Source of the DNA: Alteromonas abrolhosensis
GTDB lineage: Bacteria; Pseudomonadota; Gammaproteobacteria; Enterobacterales; Alteromonadaceae
Reading direction: 5' to 3'
Length of the DNA stretch: 64,000 nt
NCBI RefSeq assembly: GCF_001953635.1
Contig: NZ_MEJH01000003.1
Span: 387,197-451,196 of the forward strand
Part shown: piece after piece, positions 37,631-48,379 of the stretch
How the letters are laid out: each line of letters begins with the position of its first letter
Position numbering within the stretch: the first letter of the stretch is position 1
The notes under the pieces: generated by a model
The model's database searches: none
The model's input: the letters and a program-made list of their open reading frames with translations, nothing else
What the model was told of the DNA's origin: nothing
Made by a program: the position numbers and the translations under genes

Positions 37631-37711
37631 TAAATGGCTGAGTAAATGCTCGAATAAGCACATTTACCTCAGAGAGTTGCCCAGAAGCCATCGAGCTACA
37701 ACATTGGGCAA
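37631..37711. repeat. Two small inverted repeats between pdxH and era
   Basis: GTAAATG/CATTTAC (37642-37648 with 37660-37666) in an arm beginning CTGAG and ending CTCAG, and TTGCCCA (37677-37683) with TGGGCAA (37705-37711). Both are perfect over seven bases in a 213-base gap. They may be mRNA hairpins after era; there is no T run. Confidence 0.35.
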
Positions 37712-37787
37712 AACGCCAACTAACAGTACTTTCTAATATAACGCCAGTTGCAGCTGACTAGCGTAATAAAGATAATATAAGCTTGGT

Positions 37788-38735
37788 TTAGAAGTTACTG
37801 TCGTCACCGTAACCCAATGAACGCAAAGCTCGCTCATCGTCTGCCCAGCCTTGCTTCACTTTAACCCAAAGCTCTAGAAACACTTTGTTGTCGAACAAGT
37901 TTTCCATATCTTTACGCGCTTGTTCGCCAATGGTCTTCAAATGCTTACCGCCTTTACCGATGATCATGCGTTTTTGCGTTTCACGCTCTACCAAAATCAG
38001 TCCGCTGATACGATAAACACCATTGTCAGCCATTTTAAACTGCTCAATTTCCACCGTGGTAGAGTAAGGCAACTCATCGCCCGTAAAGCGCATAAGCTTT
38101 TCGCGAATGATTTCGGCAGCCATAAAGCGGCTTGAACGGTCAGTGATGTAGTCTTCCGGGAAGAAAAACTCACTTTTTGGCAGCGACTTGGCTACCAACT
38201 CTCTAATTTCATCAACCATTTTGCCTTGCTTGGCACTGATAGGAATCATGTGCTCAAACGAATGCTTTTCGCCAAGCTTCTTAAGGTGAACCATAAAGTT
38301 TTCTTTATCTTCAACCTTATCCATCTTATTTACGATGAGGTAGCAAGGAAGGTTTGCTTGCTTAACCTTACTTAACACCATTTCATCTTCGGCGTTGAAT
38401 CTATCGCCTTCAACGACAAATAACACAAGACCAACTTCCGCCAACGAGCTTGATGCCGCGCGGTTCATGTAGCGATTAATCGCGCGCTTCTCGTCTTGGT
38501 GAAGCCCCGGAGTATCAACGTAAATTGCTTGATAATCACCGTCGGTATCTATACCTAGAATGCGGTGGCGAGTGGTTTGCGGCTTGCGTGAAGTAATACT
38601 TACCTTTTGCCCTAGCAGTCGGTTAAGTAACGTAGATTTACCCACATTAGGGCGGCCCACTATGGCAACTAGGCCACAGCGAGTTTGAATATCAGGCATT
38701 TCTGGCAAGTTCGATTCATCATGCGTTGTCATCAA
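37788..38735 (-). CDS. era: GTPase Era
   Basis: Era helps mature 16S rRNA and the 30S subunit. The 315 residues carry the G domain (GRPNVGKS, the switch DTPGLH, NKMD) and a C-terminal KH domain ([22 protein letters not shown]) that binds the 3' end of 16S rRNA. Its start overlaps the rnc stop by 17 bases. This order, lepA-lepB-rnc-era, is conserved, but recO does not follow here. Confidence 0.97.
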   Translation of the reverse strand: MMTTHDESNLPEMPDIQTRCGLVAIVGRPNVGKSTLLNRLLGQKVSITSRKPQTTRHRILGIDTDGDYQAIYVDTPGLHQDEKRAINRYMNRAASSSLAEVGLVLFVVEGDRFNAEDEMVLSKVKQANLPCYLIVNKMDKVEDKENFMVHLKKLGEKHSFEHMIPISAKQGKMVDEIRELVAKSLPKSEFFFPEDYITDRSSRFMAAEIIREKLMRFTGDELPYSTTVEIEQFKMADNGVYRISGLILVERETQKRMIIGKGGKHLKTIGEQARKDMENLFDNKVFLELWVKVKQGWADDERALRSLGYGDDSNF

Positions 38736-39405
38736 GCTTCTCCAATGTTAAACGAGCAGCTTCTTGTTCTGCTTTTCGGCGGCTATTGCCAGACGCCACT
38801 ACGGCTTCAGGAAGACTTTCTACTTTGCAGCTTACTTCGAATGTTTGTGCATGATCTTTTCCTGAGATAGACAACACTTCATAGGTCGGCAGCGCTTGTT
38901 TGCGGCCTTGTAAAAACTCTTGAAGACGTGTTTTGCTGTCTTTAGGGTGGGCGTTAGGGTCTAATTTGTTTATGCGGGTTTCCCATAAACGGTCTATAAC
39001 GCCTCGTACCTCGTCCATACCTGAATCAAGATAAATGGCACCTAAAATAGCTTCAACTGCATCAGCCAGAATCGAACTTCTGCGATGACCACCACTTTTG
39101 AGCTCACCAGGCCCCAAGTTTAGCAGTTCACCCACACTGGCTTCCTTTGCAAGTTCTGCCAGTGTGTCTCCTTTAACCAAGGTAGAGCGCATTCGGGTAA
39201 GCTTGCCTTCAGGTACGGTTGGAAAACGTTTAAACAGCGTTTCCCCGACAATCATGCCTAATATAGCGTCGCCTAAAAACTCTAAACGTTCGTTGTGCTG
39301 CTTGGCTGCACTACGGTGAGTAAGTGCTTGTTCCAATAAAGATTCATTGGTAAATGTGTAGCCTATCGCCTTGTACAGACGACGATATTTATCAATTCCC
39401 TGCAT
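38719..39405 (-). CDS. rnc: Ribonuclease III
   Basis: RNase III cuts double-stranded RNA, including the rRNA precursor. The 228 residues contain the catalytic signature [11 protein letters not shown], the second acidic region [16 protein letters not shown], and a C-terminal double-stranded RNA-binding domain ([20 protein letters not shown], then [14 protein letters not shown]). Its start shares one base with the end of lepB. Confidence 0.97.
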   Translation of the reverse strand: MQGIDKYRRLYKAIGYTFTNESLLEQALTHRSAAKQHNERLEFLGDAILGMIVGETLFKRFPTVPEGKLTRMRSTLVKGDTLAELAKEASVGELLNLGPGELKSGGHRRSSILADAVEAILGAIYLDSGMDEVRGVIDRLWETRINKLDPNAHPKDSKTRLQEFLQGRKQALPTYEVLSISGKDHAQTFEVSCKVESLPEAVVASGNSRRKAEQEAARLTLEKLDDNA

Positions 39406-40307
39406 TAATGAATGCCACCTGCTCGCTCAAATCGAACACCTGTTGGTACCCACGTTGGAAGGAAGTCTGACGGGCTGCGCTCAAATTCAAATGAAATCCA
39501 AATCGCCACCGCTTTTCCAACCAAGTTTGCATCTGGCACAAAACCCCAAAAACGGCTGTCGCGGCTGTTGTCACGGTTATCGCCTAACACGAAATACTGG
39601 CCTTCTGGAACAATCCACTCGTTGCTGCGTGTGCCAGGCTGGGTATAAAAATTAACCGGCGATATCTCGCGCACTGGGTGGCGCAAAATGTCATGCTCTA
39701 CCGTGCCTAAATCTTCGGTGTAACGCATAAGTTGCGCCATGTCCTGTACGAATTCACCGCGCTCTTGGAATGTAAGCGGTACCGCTTTTAATTTAGAACA
39801 GTCGTTACCAGACTCACACTTAGGTTTGATGTAAACCTGCTTGTTTTGATAAACCACTGTATCGCCCGGCAGACCGATTACTCGTTTGATGTAGTCGATT
39901 GATGGGTCTTCAGGATATTTGAAAACCACCACATCACCACGCTCAGGAACACCGGTTTCAATGAGCTTAGTTCTGAAGACCGGGTCTTTCACGCCGTACG
40001 CAAACTTTTCAACCAAGATGAAGTCACCAACCAGTAAGGTAGGCATCATAGAACCTGATGGAATTTGAAAAGGCTCATATAAAAAAGAGCGCAATACCAA
40101 AACGAATGCAATAACAGGGAAAATCTGTTGCGAAGTATCAACTAAGTACGGCAGTTGAGGATCTTCTCCATAGCGCGCCCCTTCTGCGGTTGCCGCAGCC
40201 TGTAAACGTGCTTTTCGCTTTGGCGCAAACACTAGGCTATCCACTAGCCAGATTAATCCTGTTATTAAGGTGAGTGCCACCAAAATCAAGGAGAAGTAAT
40301 TCGCCAT
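39405..40307 (-). CDS. lepB: Signal peptidase I
   Basis: LepB removes signal peptides from exported proteins. The 300-residue protein has two N-terminal transmembrane segments (about 4-22 and 60-80), the catalytic serine in IPSGSMMPTLL, the catalytic lysine in YIKRVIGLPGD and the GDNRDNSRDSR box near the C-terminus. Its stop overlaps the rnc start and its start touches the lepA stop. Confidence 0.97.
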   Translation of the reverse strand: MANYFSLILVALTLITGLIWLVDSLVFAPKRKARLQAAATAEGARYGEDPQLPYLVDTSQQIFPVIAFVLVLRSFLYEPFQIPSGSMMPTLLVGDFILVEKFAYGVKDPVFRTKLIETGVPERGDVVVFKYPEDPSIDYIKRVIGLPGDTVVYQNKQVYIKPKCESGNDCSKLKAVPLTFQERGEFVQDMAQLMRYTEDLGTVEHDILRHPVREISPVNFYTQPGTRSNEWIVPEGQYFVLGDNRDNSRDSRFWGFVPDANLVGKAVAIWISFEFERSPSDFLPTWVPTGVRFERAGGIH

Positions 40308-42103
40308 TATTTGCCCACCTTCAATACTGCAAGGAACGCATCTTGTGGCAATTCAACATTACCCACTTGCTTCATTCGCTTTTTACCTTCTTTCTGCTTT
40401 TGAAGTAGTTTCTTCTTACGGCTTACGTCACCGCCGTAACACTTCGCGATTACGTTTTTACGTAGCTGTTTAACTGTACTTCTTGCAACAATATGGTTAC
40501 CGATAGCCGCCTGAATAGCGATATCGAACATTTGTCGTGGAATAAGCTCACGAAGCTTTTCTACCAGCTCACGACCACGACCTTGAGAGTTTTCTCTGTG
40601 CGTAATTACCGCCAACGCGTCTACACGTTCACCGTTAATAAGAATATCCACACGCACCATGTCTGAGGTCTGGAAACGCTTGAAATTGTAATCAAGCGAC
40701 GCGAAACCACGGCTGGTAGATTTCAAACGGTCGAAGAAATCGAGCACCACTTCTGCCATAGGTAGTTCGTAGGTTACCGCCACTTGCTTACCGTGGTATG
40801 TCATGTTGGTTTGCATACCGCGCTTCTCAACACAAAGCGTAATTACGTTGCCTAGGTATTCTTGTGGCACAAGAATGTTAGCTTCAACCATAGGCTCACG
40901 AATTTCCGCAATATCGTTTACCGGAGGTAGCTTAGCTGGGCTATCCACGGTAAGGGTTTCGCCCTTGGTCGTTTCTACTTCGTAAATTACCGTAGGCGCA
41001 GTAGTGATAAGACCCAAATCATATTCACGTTCTAAACGCTCTTGAATGATTTCCATGTGCAGCATGCCAAGGAAACCAATACGGAATCCAAAACCTAGCG
41101 CTGCAGAGCTTTCTGGCTCATAGAATAGTGAAGCGTCGTTCAGGCTTAATTTCGCCAAGGCGTCACGGAAGTCTTCGTAGTCATCAGAGCTTATTGGGAA
41201 AATACCGGCATAAACCTGAGGTTTAACCTTTTTAAAGCCTGGTAGCATTGCGTCAGCAGGCTCGCGTGCCAAGGTAATGGTGTCGCCCACTGGTGCGCCT
41301 TGGATATCTTTGATCCCAGCAATAATAAAGCCTACTTCACCAGCTCTTAATGTGCCCGTATCAAGTGGCTTAGGCGTAAATACACCGATTTTGTCAACCT
41401 GATGCGTTTGACCATTCGACATGATTTGAATCTTGTCTTTTTTGGTCAGCTGGCCTTCTACAATACGTACCAGTGAAACAACGCCTTGATAGTTGTCGAA
41501 CCACGAATCGATGATTAGCGCTTTAAGTGGCGCTTCGCGGTTACCTTCTGGCGGCGGGATTTTATTTACAATGACTTCAAGTACATCTTCAATACCGATA
41601 CCGGTTTTTGCTGAGCAGCGCACAGCGTCCAGTGCATCTATACCAACAATATCTTCAATTTCTTCTGCAACGCGGTCTGGCTCAGCCTGAGGAAGGTCGA
41701 TTTTATTTAGCACAGGCACCACTTCCATATCCATCTCGATAGCGGTATAGCAGTTTGCCAATGTTTGTGCTTCTACGCCCTGACCTGCATCAACAACTAA
41801 TAGCGCACCTTCACAGGCAGCAAGTGAACGAGATACTTCATATGTGAAATCAACATGTCCTGGGGTGTCGATGAAGTTAAGCTGATAAGTTTCACCGTTG
41901 CGCGCTTCGTAGTTCAGCGTCACGCTTTGCGCTTTGATAGTAATACCGCGCTCTTTTTCCAGGTCCATTGAGTCGAGAACCTGCTCAGCCATTTCGCGGT
42001 CTGTTAGCCCTCCACAATGCTGGATTAGACGGTCTGACAGCGTAGACTTACCGTGGTCAATGTGGGCGATAATACTGAAGTTACGAATGTGCGATTGTTG
42101 CAT
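40307..42103 (-). CDS. lepA: Elongation factor 4 (LepA)
   Basis: LepA is a translational GTPase related to EF-G that aids ribosome assembly or back-translocation. The 598 residues carry the G motifs [17 protein letters not shown] and NKIDLP, then domains 2, 3 and 5, and the LepA-specific C-terminal domain ([13 protein letters not shown]...[11 protein letters not shown]). It is the first gene of lepA-lepB-rnc-era, separated by 291 bases from rseC; I see no terminator in that gap. Confidence 0.98.
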   Translation of the reverse strand: MQQSHIRNFSIIAHIDHGKSTLSDRLIQHCGGLTDREMAEQVLDSMDLEKERGITIKAQSVTLNYEARNGETYQLNFIDTPGHVDFTYEVSRSLAACEGALLVVDAGQGVEAQTLANCYTAIEMDMEVVPVLNKIDLPQAEPDRVAEEIEDIVGIDALDAVRCSAKTGIGIEDVLEVIVNKIPPPEGNREAPLKALIIDSWFDNYQGVVSLVRIVEGQLTKKDKIQIMSNGQTHQVDKIGVFTPKPLDTGTLRAGEVGFIIAGIKDIQGAPVGDTITLAREPADAMLPGFKKVKPQVYAGIFPISSDDYEDFRDALAKLSLNDASLFYEPESSAALGFGFRIGFLGMLHMEIIQERLEREYDLGLITTAPTVIYEVETTKGETLTVDSPAKLPPVNDIAEIREPMVEANILVPQEYLGNVITLCVEKRGMQTNMTYHGKQVAVTYELPMAEVVLDFFDRLKSTSRGFASLDYNFKRFQTSDMVRVDILINGERVDALAVITHRENSQGRGRELVEKLRELIPRQMFDIAIQAAIGNHIVARSTVKQLRKNVIAKCYGGDVSRKKKLLQKQKEGKKRMKQVGNVELPQDAFLAVLKVGK

Positions 42104-42394
42104 AATGCTGGAAATTACCTGCAGAAAAATTCATTAAACAAAAAATGCTGCTTGCCTTGCTTCAAGGGTTATACGCAGCGCGTGCGGATTTTACCCATTT
42201 CTGGCGCGAAAAGCGAATTGACGTAGCGGAAAATTTACTACTTAAAGCAAACATAGCAAATGGGAGTGGCAACCTGACGTGACTTTTACGTCCTATATCA
42301 AAACCTAGCTAATTTCATGAATCGGGTTAACGCACTTCAATGACGCTTTAAATCACCTAAAAGGTTGCGTTACGCCCTTCGGTAAAGCAGAAAT

Positions 42395-42847
42395 CTATTG
42401 GCCGCTCTCTTGTTGACTTAACAAAACGGGTTGATATTTTGTTCGCTCTACACGATGTAACTTGTAAGCAATCAACTTATAAGTAATGAAGGTTACTAAG
42501 GCGCTGGGCAGCATTGCCCATAACTCGTGATTAAAGCTTGTCGTGCTGAGCACCGACATCGACGCAGAATATGACCCAATGAACGCGATAAGTGGCAACA
42601 AATATAACCATGCAGACGCGCTTAAAATACCAGCTTCAGGAATTCCCACAGTGACTTGCTGACCAATCCGCACTGGAACTGGAGTACGCAGCGTTAATTG
42701 CTGTGTTTTCGGAGCAATAGCGCGAGAAATAACACCTGTCCCACAATCACTTTGCGCCTGACATGCATTACAAGTCGTTTTAATTGCCGCTTCTACGGTA
42801 ACTGAATCACCATCAACGGCAACCACTGTGGCAGTTTCTCTAATCAT
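42395..42847 (-). CDS. rseC: RseC / SoxR-reducing system protein
   Basis: RseC is an inner membrane protein with an N-terminal cysteine cluster (CNACQAQSDCGTGV) and two transmembrane segments (about 75-95 and 100-122). It assists reduction of SoxR in E. coli and is the last gene of the sigma-E operon. The 150 residues match the family, and the start is 21 bases from the rseB stop. Whether it has a role in the sigma-E pathway here is unknown. Confidence 0.93.
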   Translation of the reverse strand: MIRETATVVAVDGDSVTVEAAIKTTCNACQAQSDCGTGVISRAIAPKTQQLTLRTPVPVRIGQQVTVGIPEAGILSASAWLYLLPLIAFIGSYSASMSVLSTTSFNHELWAMLPSALVTFITYKLIAYKLHRVERTKYQPVLLSQQESGQ

Positions 42848-42868
42848 TGTTACTCAAACGCGAATCTA

Positions 42869-44023
42869 TTAATTTATACTGCTGATAGGCCGTAAAGACG
42901 TTGCAATAGCGTTTGCTGTTTGCAACGGAATTTCTCCCACCACTGTCACTTGTGCTTTGCCGTCAGTTAAGGTTAAAAACGTACTCACTTCATTGCGCAG
43001 CGCGAGTGTTTCACCTAAAGCATCTTCCGCCGGCTGAACATAAACAGAGACGTCCACAAGCCCATCTGAAAAAAGTTTATATTCTACAACTTGACCTGTT
43101 AAGGCCAGTCGTCTTGTATCTTGCTTGATTTCTCGCATACCTGCCGGCAGATAGGTGACGTCCCATTTGTGTGGACGGTTTGGCGCATTGCTCAGCGCCA
43201 TGGGCGCAGGTAACGATGCCGAATTAATTCGTGAGAAATATTCAGCAGGCTCAGGCGATATCGCAAATGCGGTAACCTGAATCTGCTCCAATAGCGCTCC
43301 TTGCAAATCAAGCATGTTCAGTTTGAGCAACATACCAGACGACTCATCCAGCCACAGTTGATAGCCAAAACGCGTGTTATCTCGGCTGACTATTCGAATT
43401 TGCTGTGCTGAACGTCCTGCCACACGAGCTCTCCCTACTGCTACGAACTCGTAAGCTTCAGCAAGCTGCTCTGGGTGGTAGAGTAGTGCGCTAGGGATAG
43501 GCCCATTGATATGCTTAGAACGCAAACTGTAAGGTTGAACATCTGGTTCAAACACACTTACCACATCGTTTACGCGAATAAGTTCACGTCCGGGTCCATT
43601 CTGAAGGTTCAGTTGTTCAAGCTCGGAACCATCTTCCATAATTGCGTGACGCCACAAGTACGGGATGGTTTCTTTGCCTGCGACAGTTTGAACAAACGAT
43701 ACTTGGAAGTTGGCGTTAGTAATAATATTTTGAAGCTCGGCGAGCCACTGGTTAGCCGATTGTGGCTGTTGCACCTGAGACGCAGTTGCACGTTGCTCTT
43801 CACGAACCTGCTCTTCTACCGCCTCTCTCTGCTCAGAAAGTTCTTGCTGGTCAACCTTAATAGAGGCTTCTGAATTAGCTTTTAATTCCGTGTTATTTTC
43901 ACTAGAGGACAGTACAGCTATGCGAGAAGATTCTGCTTCTTCCACAGAAGAAGTCTGAGCCACCGCCGGCTGAACCCCCAAGCCCGAAATGAAAAAAAGT
44001 GCAAGAATAGATCTACAGCGCAT
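42869..44023 (-). CDS. rseB: Sigma-E regulatory protein RseB
   Basis: RseB is a periplasmic protein that shields RseA from proteolysis and releases it on sensing lipopolysaccharide or mislocalised lipoproteins. I begin at the ATG at 44023 (MRCRSILALFFISGLG), which has a GGCGGG-like ribosome site and gives a signal peptide cleaved near QPAVAQ; the longer frame to 44104 lacks this logic. The mature protein has a MucB/RseB domain (QLIRV... WLDESSGMLLKLNML) and a C-terminal lobe. A glutamate/glutamine-rich stretch of about 70 residues follows the signal. Confidence 0.92.
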   Translation of the reverse strand: MRCRSILALFFISGLGVQPAVAQTSSVEEAESSRIAVLSSSENNTELKANSEASIKVDQQELSEQREAVEEQVREEQRATASQVQQPQSANQWLAELQNIITNANFQVSFVQTVAGKETIPYLWRHAIMEDGSELEQLNLQNGPGRELIRVNDVVSVFEPDVQPYSLRSKHINGPIPSALLYHPEQLAEAYEFVAVGRARVAGRSAQQIRIVSRDNTRFGYQLWLDESSGMLLKLNMLDLQGALLEQIQVTAFAISPEPAEYFSRINSASLPAPMALSNAPNRPHKWDVTYLPAGMREIKQDTRRLALTGQVVEYKLFSDGLVDVSVYVQPAEDALGETLALRNEVSTFLTLTDGKAQVTVVGEIPLQTANAIATSLRPISSIN

Positions 44024-44152
44024 TTTTCCCGCCTTAAAACAAACATACCAGCAGTATATGCTGGTATGAGTAAAATATGAAACCGAACCTACATCAGAAT
44101 TCACATCATGTAGGTATGCTTCTATTAATTTTTGAGCTGACTAAGCAAATGA

Positions 44153-44734
44153 CTATGGACGCTCCGGTCCGCTAGTCTCACTTTCGCCTTCGTCTTCCTG
44201 CGCTTGCTTAAGCTTAATTTGCTGCTCATGGTCAGCGATTAGCGCGTTAATTTTACGCTTTTTCTCAAGCATTTCATTCATGTCGTTACGTGGTAACGTT
44301 CTGGTCTGCTCAAGACTAACCGGAGACAATCCACCTTGCGGGGCAATCGTTGGCGCTGTCATGAAGGGCTCAGTAGGCGCTTCCTGGTTGGTGTATTGAA
44401 CACCAAAGATAACTGCCACTGCCACCGATGCAGCGACTGCAAACTGCCCTGATTGTTTTGCAAAAGGAATAACATTGCCAACCAACGGTAGTGACTGCCA
44501 ACGCGAGCGTTTAGGTGCGACGATAGCTGGCTCATTTTCAAGCGCAGCTGCTACGCTTGCAGTGATGTCCAACTGAGGAGCAACACTTGCTTCTTTTCTC
44601 ATTGCACCGCGATACACATGGTAACGTTGCCATTTGGCCTGAAGCGCTTCATCCTGCTTAATTGCATCGATGATGTCATTGCCTTCTATCTCACCATCCA
44701 TGAATGCGGACAATTTTTCTTGCTGTTGCGTCAT
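44153..44734 (-). CDS. rseA: Sigma-E anti-sigma factor RseA
   Basis: RseA holds sigma-E at the membrane until DegS and RseP cut it. The N-terminal cytoplasmic domain (EKLSAFMDGEIEG, then KWQRYHVYRGAMRKE) is typical, the transmembrane segment spans about residues 98-118 (QFAVAASVAVAVIFGV), and a short periplasmic part follows. The 193 residues fit the family. It lies 100 bases after rpoE. Confidence 0.93.
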   Translation of the reverse strand: MTQQQEKLSAFMDGEIEGNDIIDAIKQDEALQAKWQRYHVYRGAMRKEASVAPQLDITASVAAALENEPAIVAPKRSRWQSLPLVGNVIPFAKQSGQFAVAASVAVAVIFGVQYTNQEAPTEPFMTAPTIAPQGGLSPVSLEQTRTLPRNDMNEMLEKKRKINALIADHEQQIKLKQAQEDEGESETSGPERP

Positions 44735-44833
44735 ATATTCATTTCCAGATCAAAGTGATCGTTAACTACCCTAACACAGCTGTTAGTCATCGTAGAAAAA
44801 AGAAAGTTCATCTTTTTTTGATTTTATTTCTTT

Positions 44834-45412
44834 TTAATTTTCTAACAGCGGTTGAATAACTTTATCAATCGCCTCTCGGGCCCTAAAAATACGGGATCTC
44901 ACCGTACCCACGGGGCACGACATTACGTTCGCTATTTCTTCGTAGCTCAACCCTTCAATTTCACGCAATGTGATTGCCATGCGCAAATCGTCCGGCAGCT
45001 TCTCAACTACCTTAAACAGGGTTTCTTCAATTTCCTCAGATAACAGGCTTCGCTCGGGTGTTGATTGCTCTTTTAAAGCATCGCTACCTTCGTAAAAATC
45101 TGCTTCGTCAGCATCGACATCGCTTGCAGGCGGCTTGCGACCTTGAGATACAAGATAGTTCTTGGCGCTGTTTACCGCAATGCGATACAGCCAAGTATAA
45201 AATGCACTGTCGCCACGAAAATTAGGTAAGGCACGGTATGCTTTAATGAACGCTTCTTGCGTTACATCAGCAACGTCACCGGTATTTTTCACATAGCGAG
45301 AAACGAGATGCATTACTTTGTGCTGATAACGGGTTACCAACAAATTGAACGCATTTTTATCGCCACGCTGTACTTTTTCGACCAGTTGTTGGTCGGTTAT
45401 CTGCTCGCTCAT
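44834..45412 (-). CDS. rpoE: RNA polymerase sigma factor RpoE (sigma-E)
   Basis: The envelope-stress sigma factor. The start is uncertain by three codons: ATG at 45412 gives 192 residues (MSEQITDQQLVEKVQRGD) like E. coli, ATG at 45421 gives 195. Region 2 contains FNLLVTRYQHKVMHLVSRYV and FIKAYRALPNFRGDSAFYTW, region 4 has LREIEGLSYEEIANVM and CPVGTVRSRIFRAREAI. It lies head to head with nadB, as in E. coli, and has a sigma-E-like promoter of its own. It is distinct from the ECF11 sigma factor at 6872-7483. Confidence 0.96.
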   Translation of the reverse strand: MSEQITDQQLVEKVQRGDKNAFNLLVTRYQHKVMHLVSRYVKNTGDVADVTQEAFIKAYRALPNFRGDSAFYTWLYRIAVNSAKNYLVSQGRKPPASDVDADEADFYEGSDALKEQSTPERSLLSEEIEETLFKVVEKLPDDLRMAITLREIEGLSYEEIANVMSCPVGTVRSRIFRAREAIDKVIQPLLEN

Positions 45413-45464
45413 TCGAGCCATTACTCCCTACTTCAACTACACAATAGCTCTAACAAGCATGTGT

Positions 45465-45491
45465 GTAGACGCGTTCTTTTTACAAAAGTTC
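45465..45491 (-). promoter_or_regulatory. Autoregulated sigma-E promoter of rpoE
   Basis: On the minus strand GAACTT (45491-45486), then 16 bases, then TCTAC (45469-45465). The sigma-E consensus is GAACTT, about 16 bases, TCTGA or TCAAA. The -35 is perfect, the -10 matches in its first three bases, and the position some 50 bases before the ATG fits. It implies positive autoregulation. Confidence 0.65.
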
Positions 45492-45609
45492 TGTAAAAGC
45501 ATTAAATATTTTAAAAAATGCTTAAGTCAGGGGCCAAGAATTATTGTGTTTTGCCACTCATCCTTTAGACTTGCCGAACCTTTGCTCGTTTGAATTGATA
45601 TAAAAATAC

Positions 45610-47295
45610 ATGAAATCTGTATCGTCTTCACTAACTTCCACATCAAATGCAATAGAACACCGTTGCGACGTATTGATTATTGGGAGTGGCGCGGCAGGAT
45701 TAAGCTTAGCTCTTAAGCTCGCCGACCATTGTCAGGTTATTGTGCTTAGTAAAAGTGACCGCAATGAAGGCTCTACCCGTTATGCGCAAGGCGGTATTGC
45801 CGCAGTATTCGATGAACAAGACTCCATAGACGCTCACGTAAAAGACACGCTTGCCGCAGGCGCTGGGCTTTGCGAGGAGCCTGCTGTGAGATTCACTGCA
45901 GAACGAGCAAAAGCATCGCTTGAATGGCTAATAGGCTACGGCGTACCGTTTGATACAGAGAAAAGTGAATCTGGTGAAGAGCGCTTTCATCTAACCCGCG
46001 AGGGTGGACACAGCCACCGACGCATACTCCACGCAGCCGATGCAACAGGCGAAGCGCTTCAGATTACGTTGAATGATGCGGTATCGACGCATCCGAATAT
46101 TCATGTATTTGAGCGTTATAACGCTATTGACCTAATCCCTTCTAAAGAAAAGAAAAACACTTGTGTTGGTGCTTATGTGTGGAACAGGCAACAAGAACAC
46201 GTAGAGGTAATTCGTGCACCGTTTATTGCACTAGCGACAGGCGGTGGTAGCAAAGTATATCAGTATACCTCTAACCCCGATGTGTCCAGTGGTGACGGCA
46301 TTGCTATGGCGTGGCGCGCAGGTTGTCGCGTAGCGAATATGGAGTTCAATCAATTTCATCCTACTTGTTTGTTCCACCCGCAAGCGCGCAACTTTTTAAT
46401 TACCGAGGCGTTGCGCGGTGAAGGCGCGAACCTATGCCATGCGGATGGCACCCGCTTTATGCACAAATTCGATGAACGTGGAGACCTTGCTCCACGTGAC
46501 GTAGTAGCCCGCGCAATCGACTATGAAATGAAGCGATTGGGCGCTGACTGTATGTATTTAGATATCAGTCATAAGCCTGCCGACTTTATCGTTAAGCACT
46601 TCCCTAATATCTATCGCAAATGTCGGTCTCTTGGTATCGATATTACCCGAGAGCCTATTCCTGTTGTGCCCGCAGCGCACTACAGTTGCGGCGGGGTAAT
46701 GACTGACTTTAATGCCAAAACCGATTTGAATAATGTATACGCTATCGGCGAAGTGGCCTATACAGGGCTGCACGGTGCCAACCGCATGGCGTCTAACTCA
46801 CTACTAGAATGTGTAGTATTCGCGAGTGCGGCTGCAGAAGACATTATTAAAAATCTGCCCAGTGCAGATTGTGAAGAGTCAATTGCGCCCTGGGATGAAA
46901 GTCAGGTGTCAAATTCTGACGAAGAAGTAATCATTCAGCATAACTGGCACGAACTTAGGCTGTTCATGTGGGATTACGTGGGCATTGTGCGAACAGATAA
47001 ACGTCTTGAACGTGCCATGCGCCGCATTAAACTATTAGAGCAAGAGATCACTGAGTATTACTCACACTTCAGGGTCAGTAACAACCTGCTAGAGCTTCGA
47101 AATCTGGTTACCGTGGCGGAGCTTATTGTGCGATGCGCCATGGAGCGAAAAGAAAGCAGAGGGTTGCATTTCAATTTAGACCACCCTGAACAATTAGATA
47201 GTCCTGTTCCGACAATTCTTATACCCAGAAAACAACTGTCAGGTTCTGACGTTGGTTCGCTTATCACCCAGGACAGTTTTACCGACGCTGACTAA
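45610..47295 (+). CDS. nadB: L-aspartate oxidase NadB
   Basis: NadB oxidises aspartate to iminoaspartate with FAD, the first step of bacterial NAD synthesis. The 561 residues show FAD motif [48 protein letters not shown] and the catalytic-region SCGGVMTD. The C-terminal fumarate reductase flavoprotein domain follows ([14 protein letters not shown]). It stands divergently from rpoE; nadE, the last step of NAD synthesis, is also in the window. Confidence 0.97.
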   Translation: MKSVSSSLTSTSNAIEHRCDVLIIGSGAAGLSLALKLADHCQVIVLSKSDRNEGSTRYAQGGIAAVFDEQDSIDAHVKDTLAAGAGLCEEPAVRFTAERAKASLEWLIGYGVPFDTEKSESGEERFHLTREGGHSHRRILHAADATGEALQITLNDAVSTHPNIHVFERYNAIDLIPSKEKKNTCVGAYVWNRQQEHVEVIRAPFIALATGGGSKVYQYTSNPDVSSGDGIAMAWRAGCRVANMEFNQFHPTCLFHPQARNFLITEALRGEGANLCHADGTRFMHKFDERGDLAPRDVVARAIDYEMKRLGADCMYLDISHKPADFIVKHFPNIYRKCRSLGIDITREPIPVVPAAHYSCGGVMTDFNAKTDLNNVYAIGEVAYTGLHGANRMASNSLLECVVFASAAAEDIIKNLPSADCEESIAPWDESQVSNSDEEVIIQHNWHELRLFMWDYVGIVRTDKRLERAMRRIKLLEQEITEYYSHFRVSNNLLELRNLVTVAELIVRCAMERKESRGLHFNLDHPEQLDSPVPTILIPRKQLSGSDVGSLITQDSFTDAD

Positions 47296-47389
47296 AGTAA
47301 AGGTAGGCGCTTAGGAATGGAGGAGGCAAATTGTACTGCCTCCACACTTAGCGCTTGTTAGGCAGTATCACCGTCAATTTAACTTATAT

Positions 47390-47420
47390 CTAAAAAGAGA
47401 GCATAACAGCATGCTCTCTT
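47390..47420. terminator. Hairpin terminator between nadB and the maoC-like gene
   Basis: AAGAGAGCAT (47395-47404) and ATGCTCTCTT (47411-47420) pair perfectly over 10 bases with a six-base loop. Read on the minus strand the stem is followed by TTTTAG, so it serves best for the leftward maoC-like gene; it may also stop nadB transcription. Confidence 0.75.
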
Positions 47421-47493
47421 CGTCATCTCTTTGGTTATCAGACTTCCCTACTCTACCTTTTGACAACTAACATTATTGTAAAAGTATTTTGGG

Positions 47494-48366
47494 TTAACTC
47501 GCGTTAAATGAAAGACTTGCGGTTAAATGCACAATGCTGTCGTCACTGTCAGTTACATCCAATAACACGCTATGCTCTGTTTTACAGTGTTGTTGAATAT
47601 GGATATCAGCAGGCAAAAAAACCGGCTTTTTGAAACGACAGTATATCTCTTTCAACGTAGTAGATTGAGCATGTTCTTGGTGACTCACAAATACAGATAC
47701 GGCACGTGATAGCGTCCACATTCCATGCGCTATCGGCCGTTTAAATCCGAACGCCTTGGCGGATATTGCAGATAGATGAATGGGGTTATAGTCACCCGAA
47801 AGCTTGGCATAGCGCCTGCCTGTATTAGAAGCAGCACTAATTTCGCCTATGAGCGCCCTATTCTCTAAGTCACAATCATCATGTAGGTCATTTTTAGCGC
47901 CAAGTGGTGCAACATGTACCGCTTTCACCTTCACCAAATAGCTACTTACTGCTCTATAAACAATGTTGCCCGCTTGCAATGCTTCCAACATGACGTCCAC
48001 CTCCCAACCTCGGTTGTGAGGTCTTACCTCGTGAAAGCGCACGCGACATTCAAATGGCTCACTCAAATCACAGTGGTCTAACACCCATACTTTGTTGGCA
48101 GCATGAATAAGGCCCAGTAATGGAAATGGGCTCTGTTTGTCGAGCAAGCATTGCATTTGCAGTGGTAACGAGAGCATTTGAAGATAAAGAGGATGAGCGT
48201 GCTCACTAGCGGGCCAATCGACCTCTTGGCAAAAAGCAGCGTAATGCTTGTTGTCGACATTAAGCGTTTTCGTGTAGATGCGTTGAGGCAACGTAGGCGG
48301 TTTAAACTGCATAAGCTGCCTGGCGTCAACGCGTTTAAATAACGCTTTGGTATACTCACGAAACAT
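47494..48366 (-). CDS. MaoC-like hydratase domain protein
   Basis: A 290-residue double hot-dog protein. The C-terminal hot-dog carries the hydratase motif SGDYNPIHLSAISAKAFGF followed by KRPIAHGMWTLSRA, which holds the catalytic aspartate and histidine of (R)-specific enoyl-CoA/ACP hydratases. The N-terminal half is a second, non-catalytic hot-dog (HPLYLQMLSLPLQMQCLL). It probably acts on acyl thioesters; the substrate is unknown. It follows ygfX by 13 bases, an unusual partner for an sdhE operon. Confidence 0.85.
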   Translation of the reverse strand: MFREYTKALFKRVDARQLMQFKPPTLPQRIYTKTLNVDNKHYAAFCQEVDWPASEHAHPLYLQMLSLPLQMQCLLDKQSPFPLLGLIHAANKVWVLDHCDLSEPFECRVRFHEVRPHNRGWEVDVMLEALQAGNIVYRAVSSYLVKVKAVHVAPLGAKNDLHDDCDLENRALIGEISAASNTGRRYAKLSGDYNPIHLSAISAKAFGFKRPIAHGMWTLSRAVSVFVSHQEHAQSTTLKEIYCRFKKPVFLPADIHIQQHCKTEHSVLLDVTDSDDSIVHLTASLSFNAS

Positions 48367-48379
48367 CTATTTATTTCCT

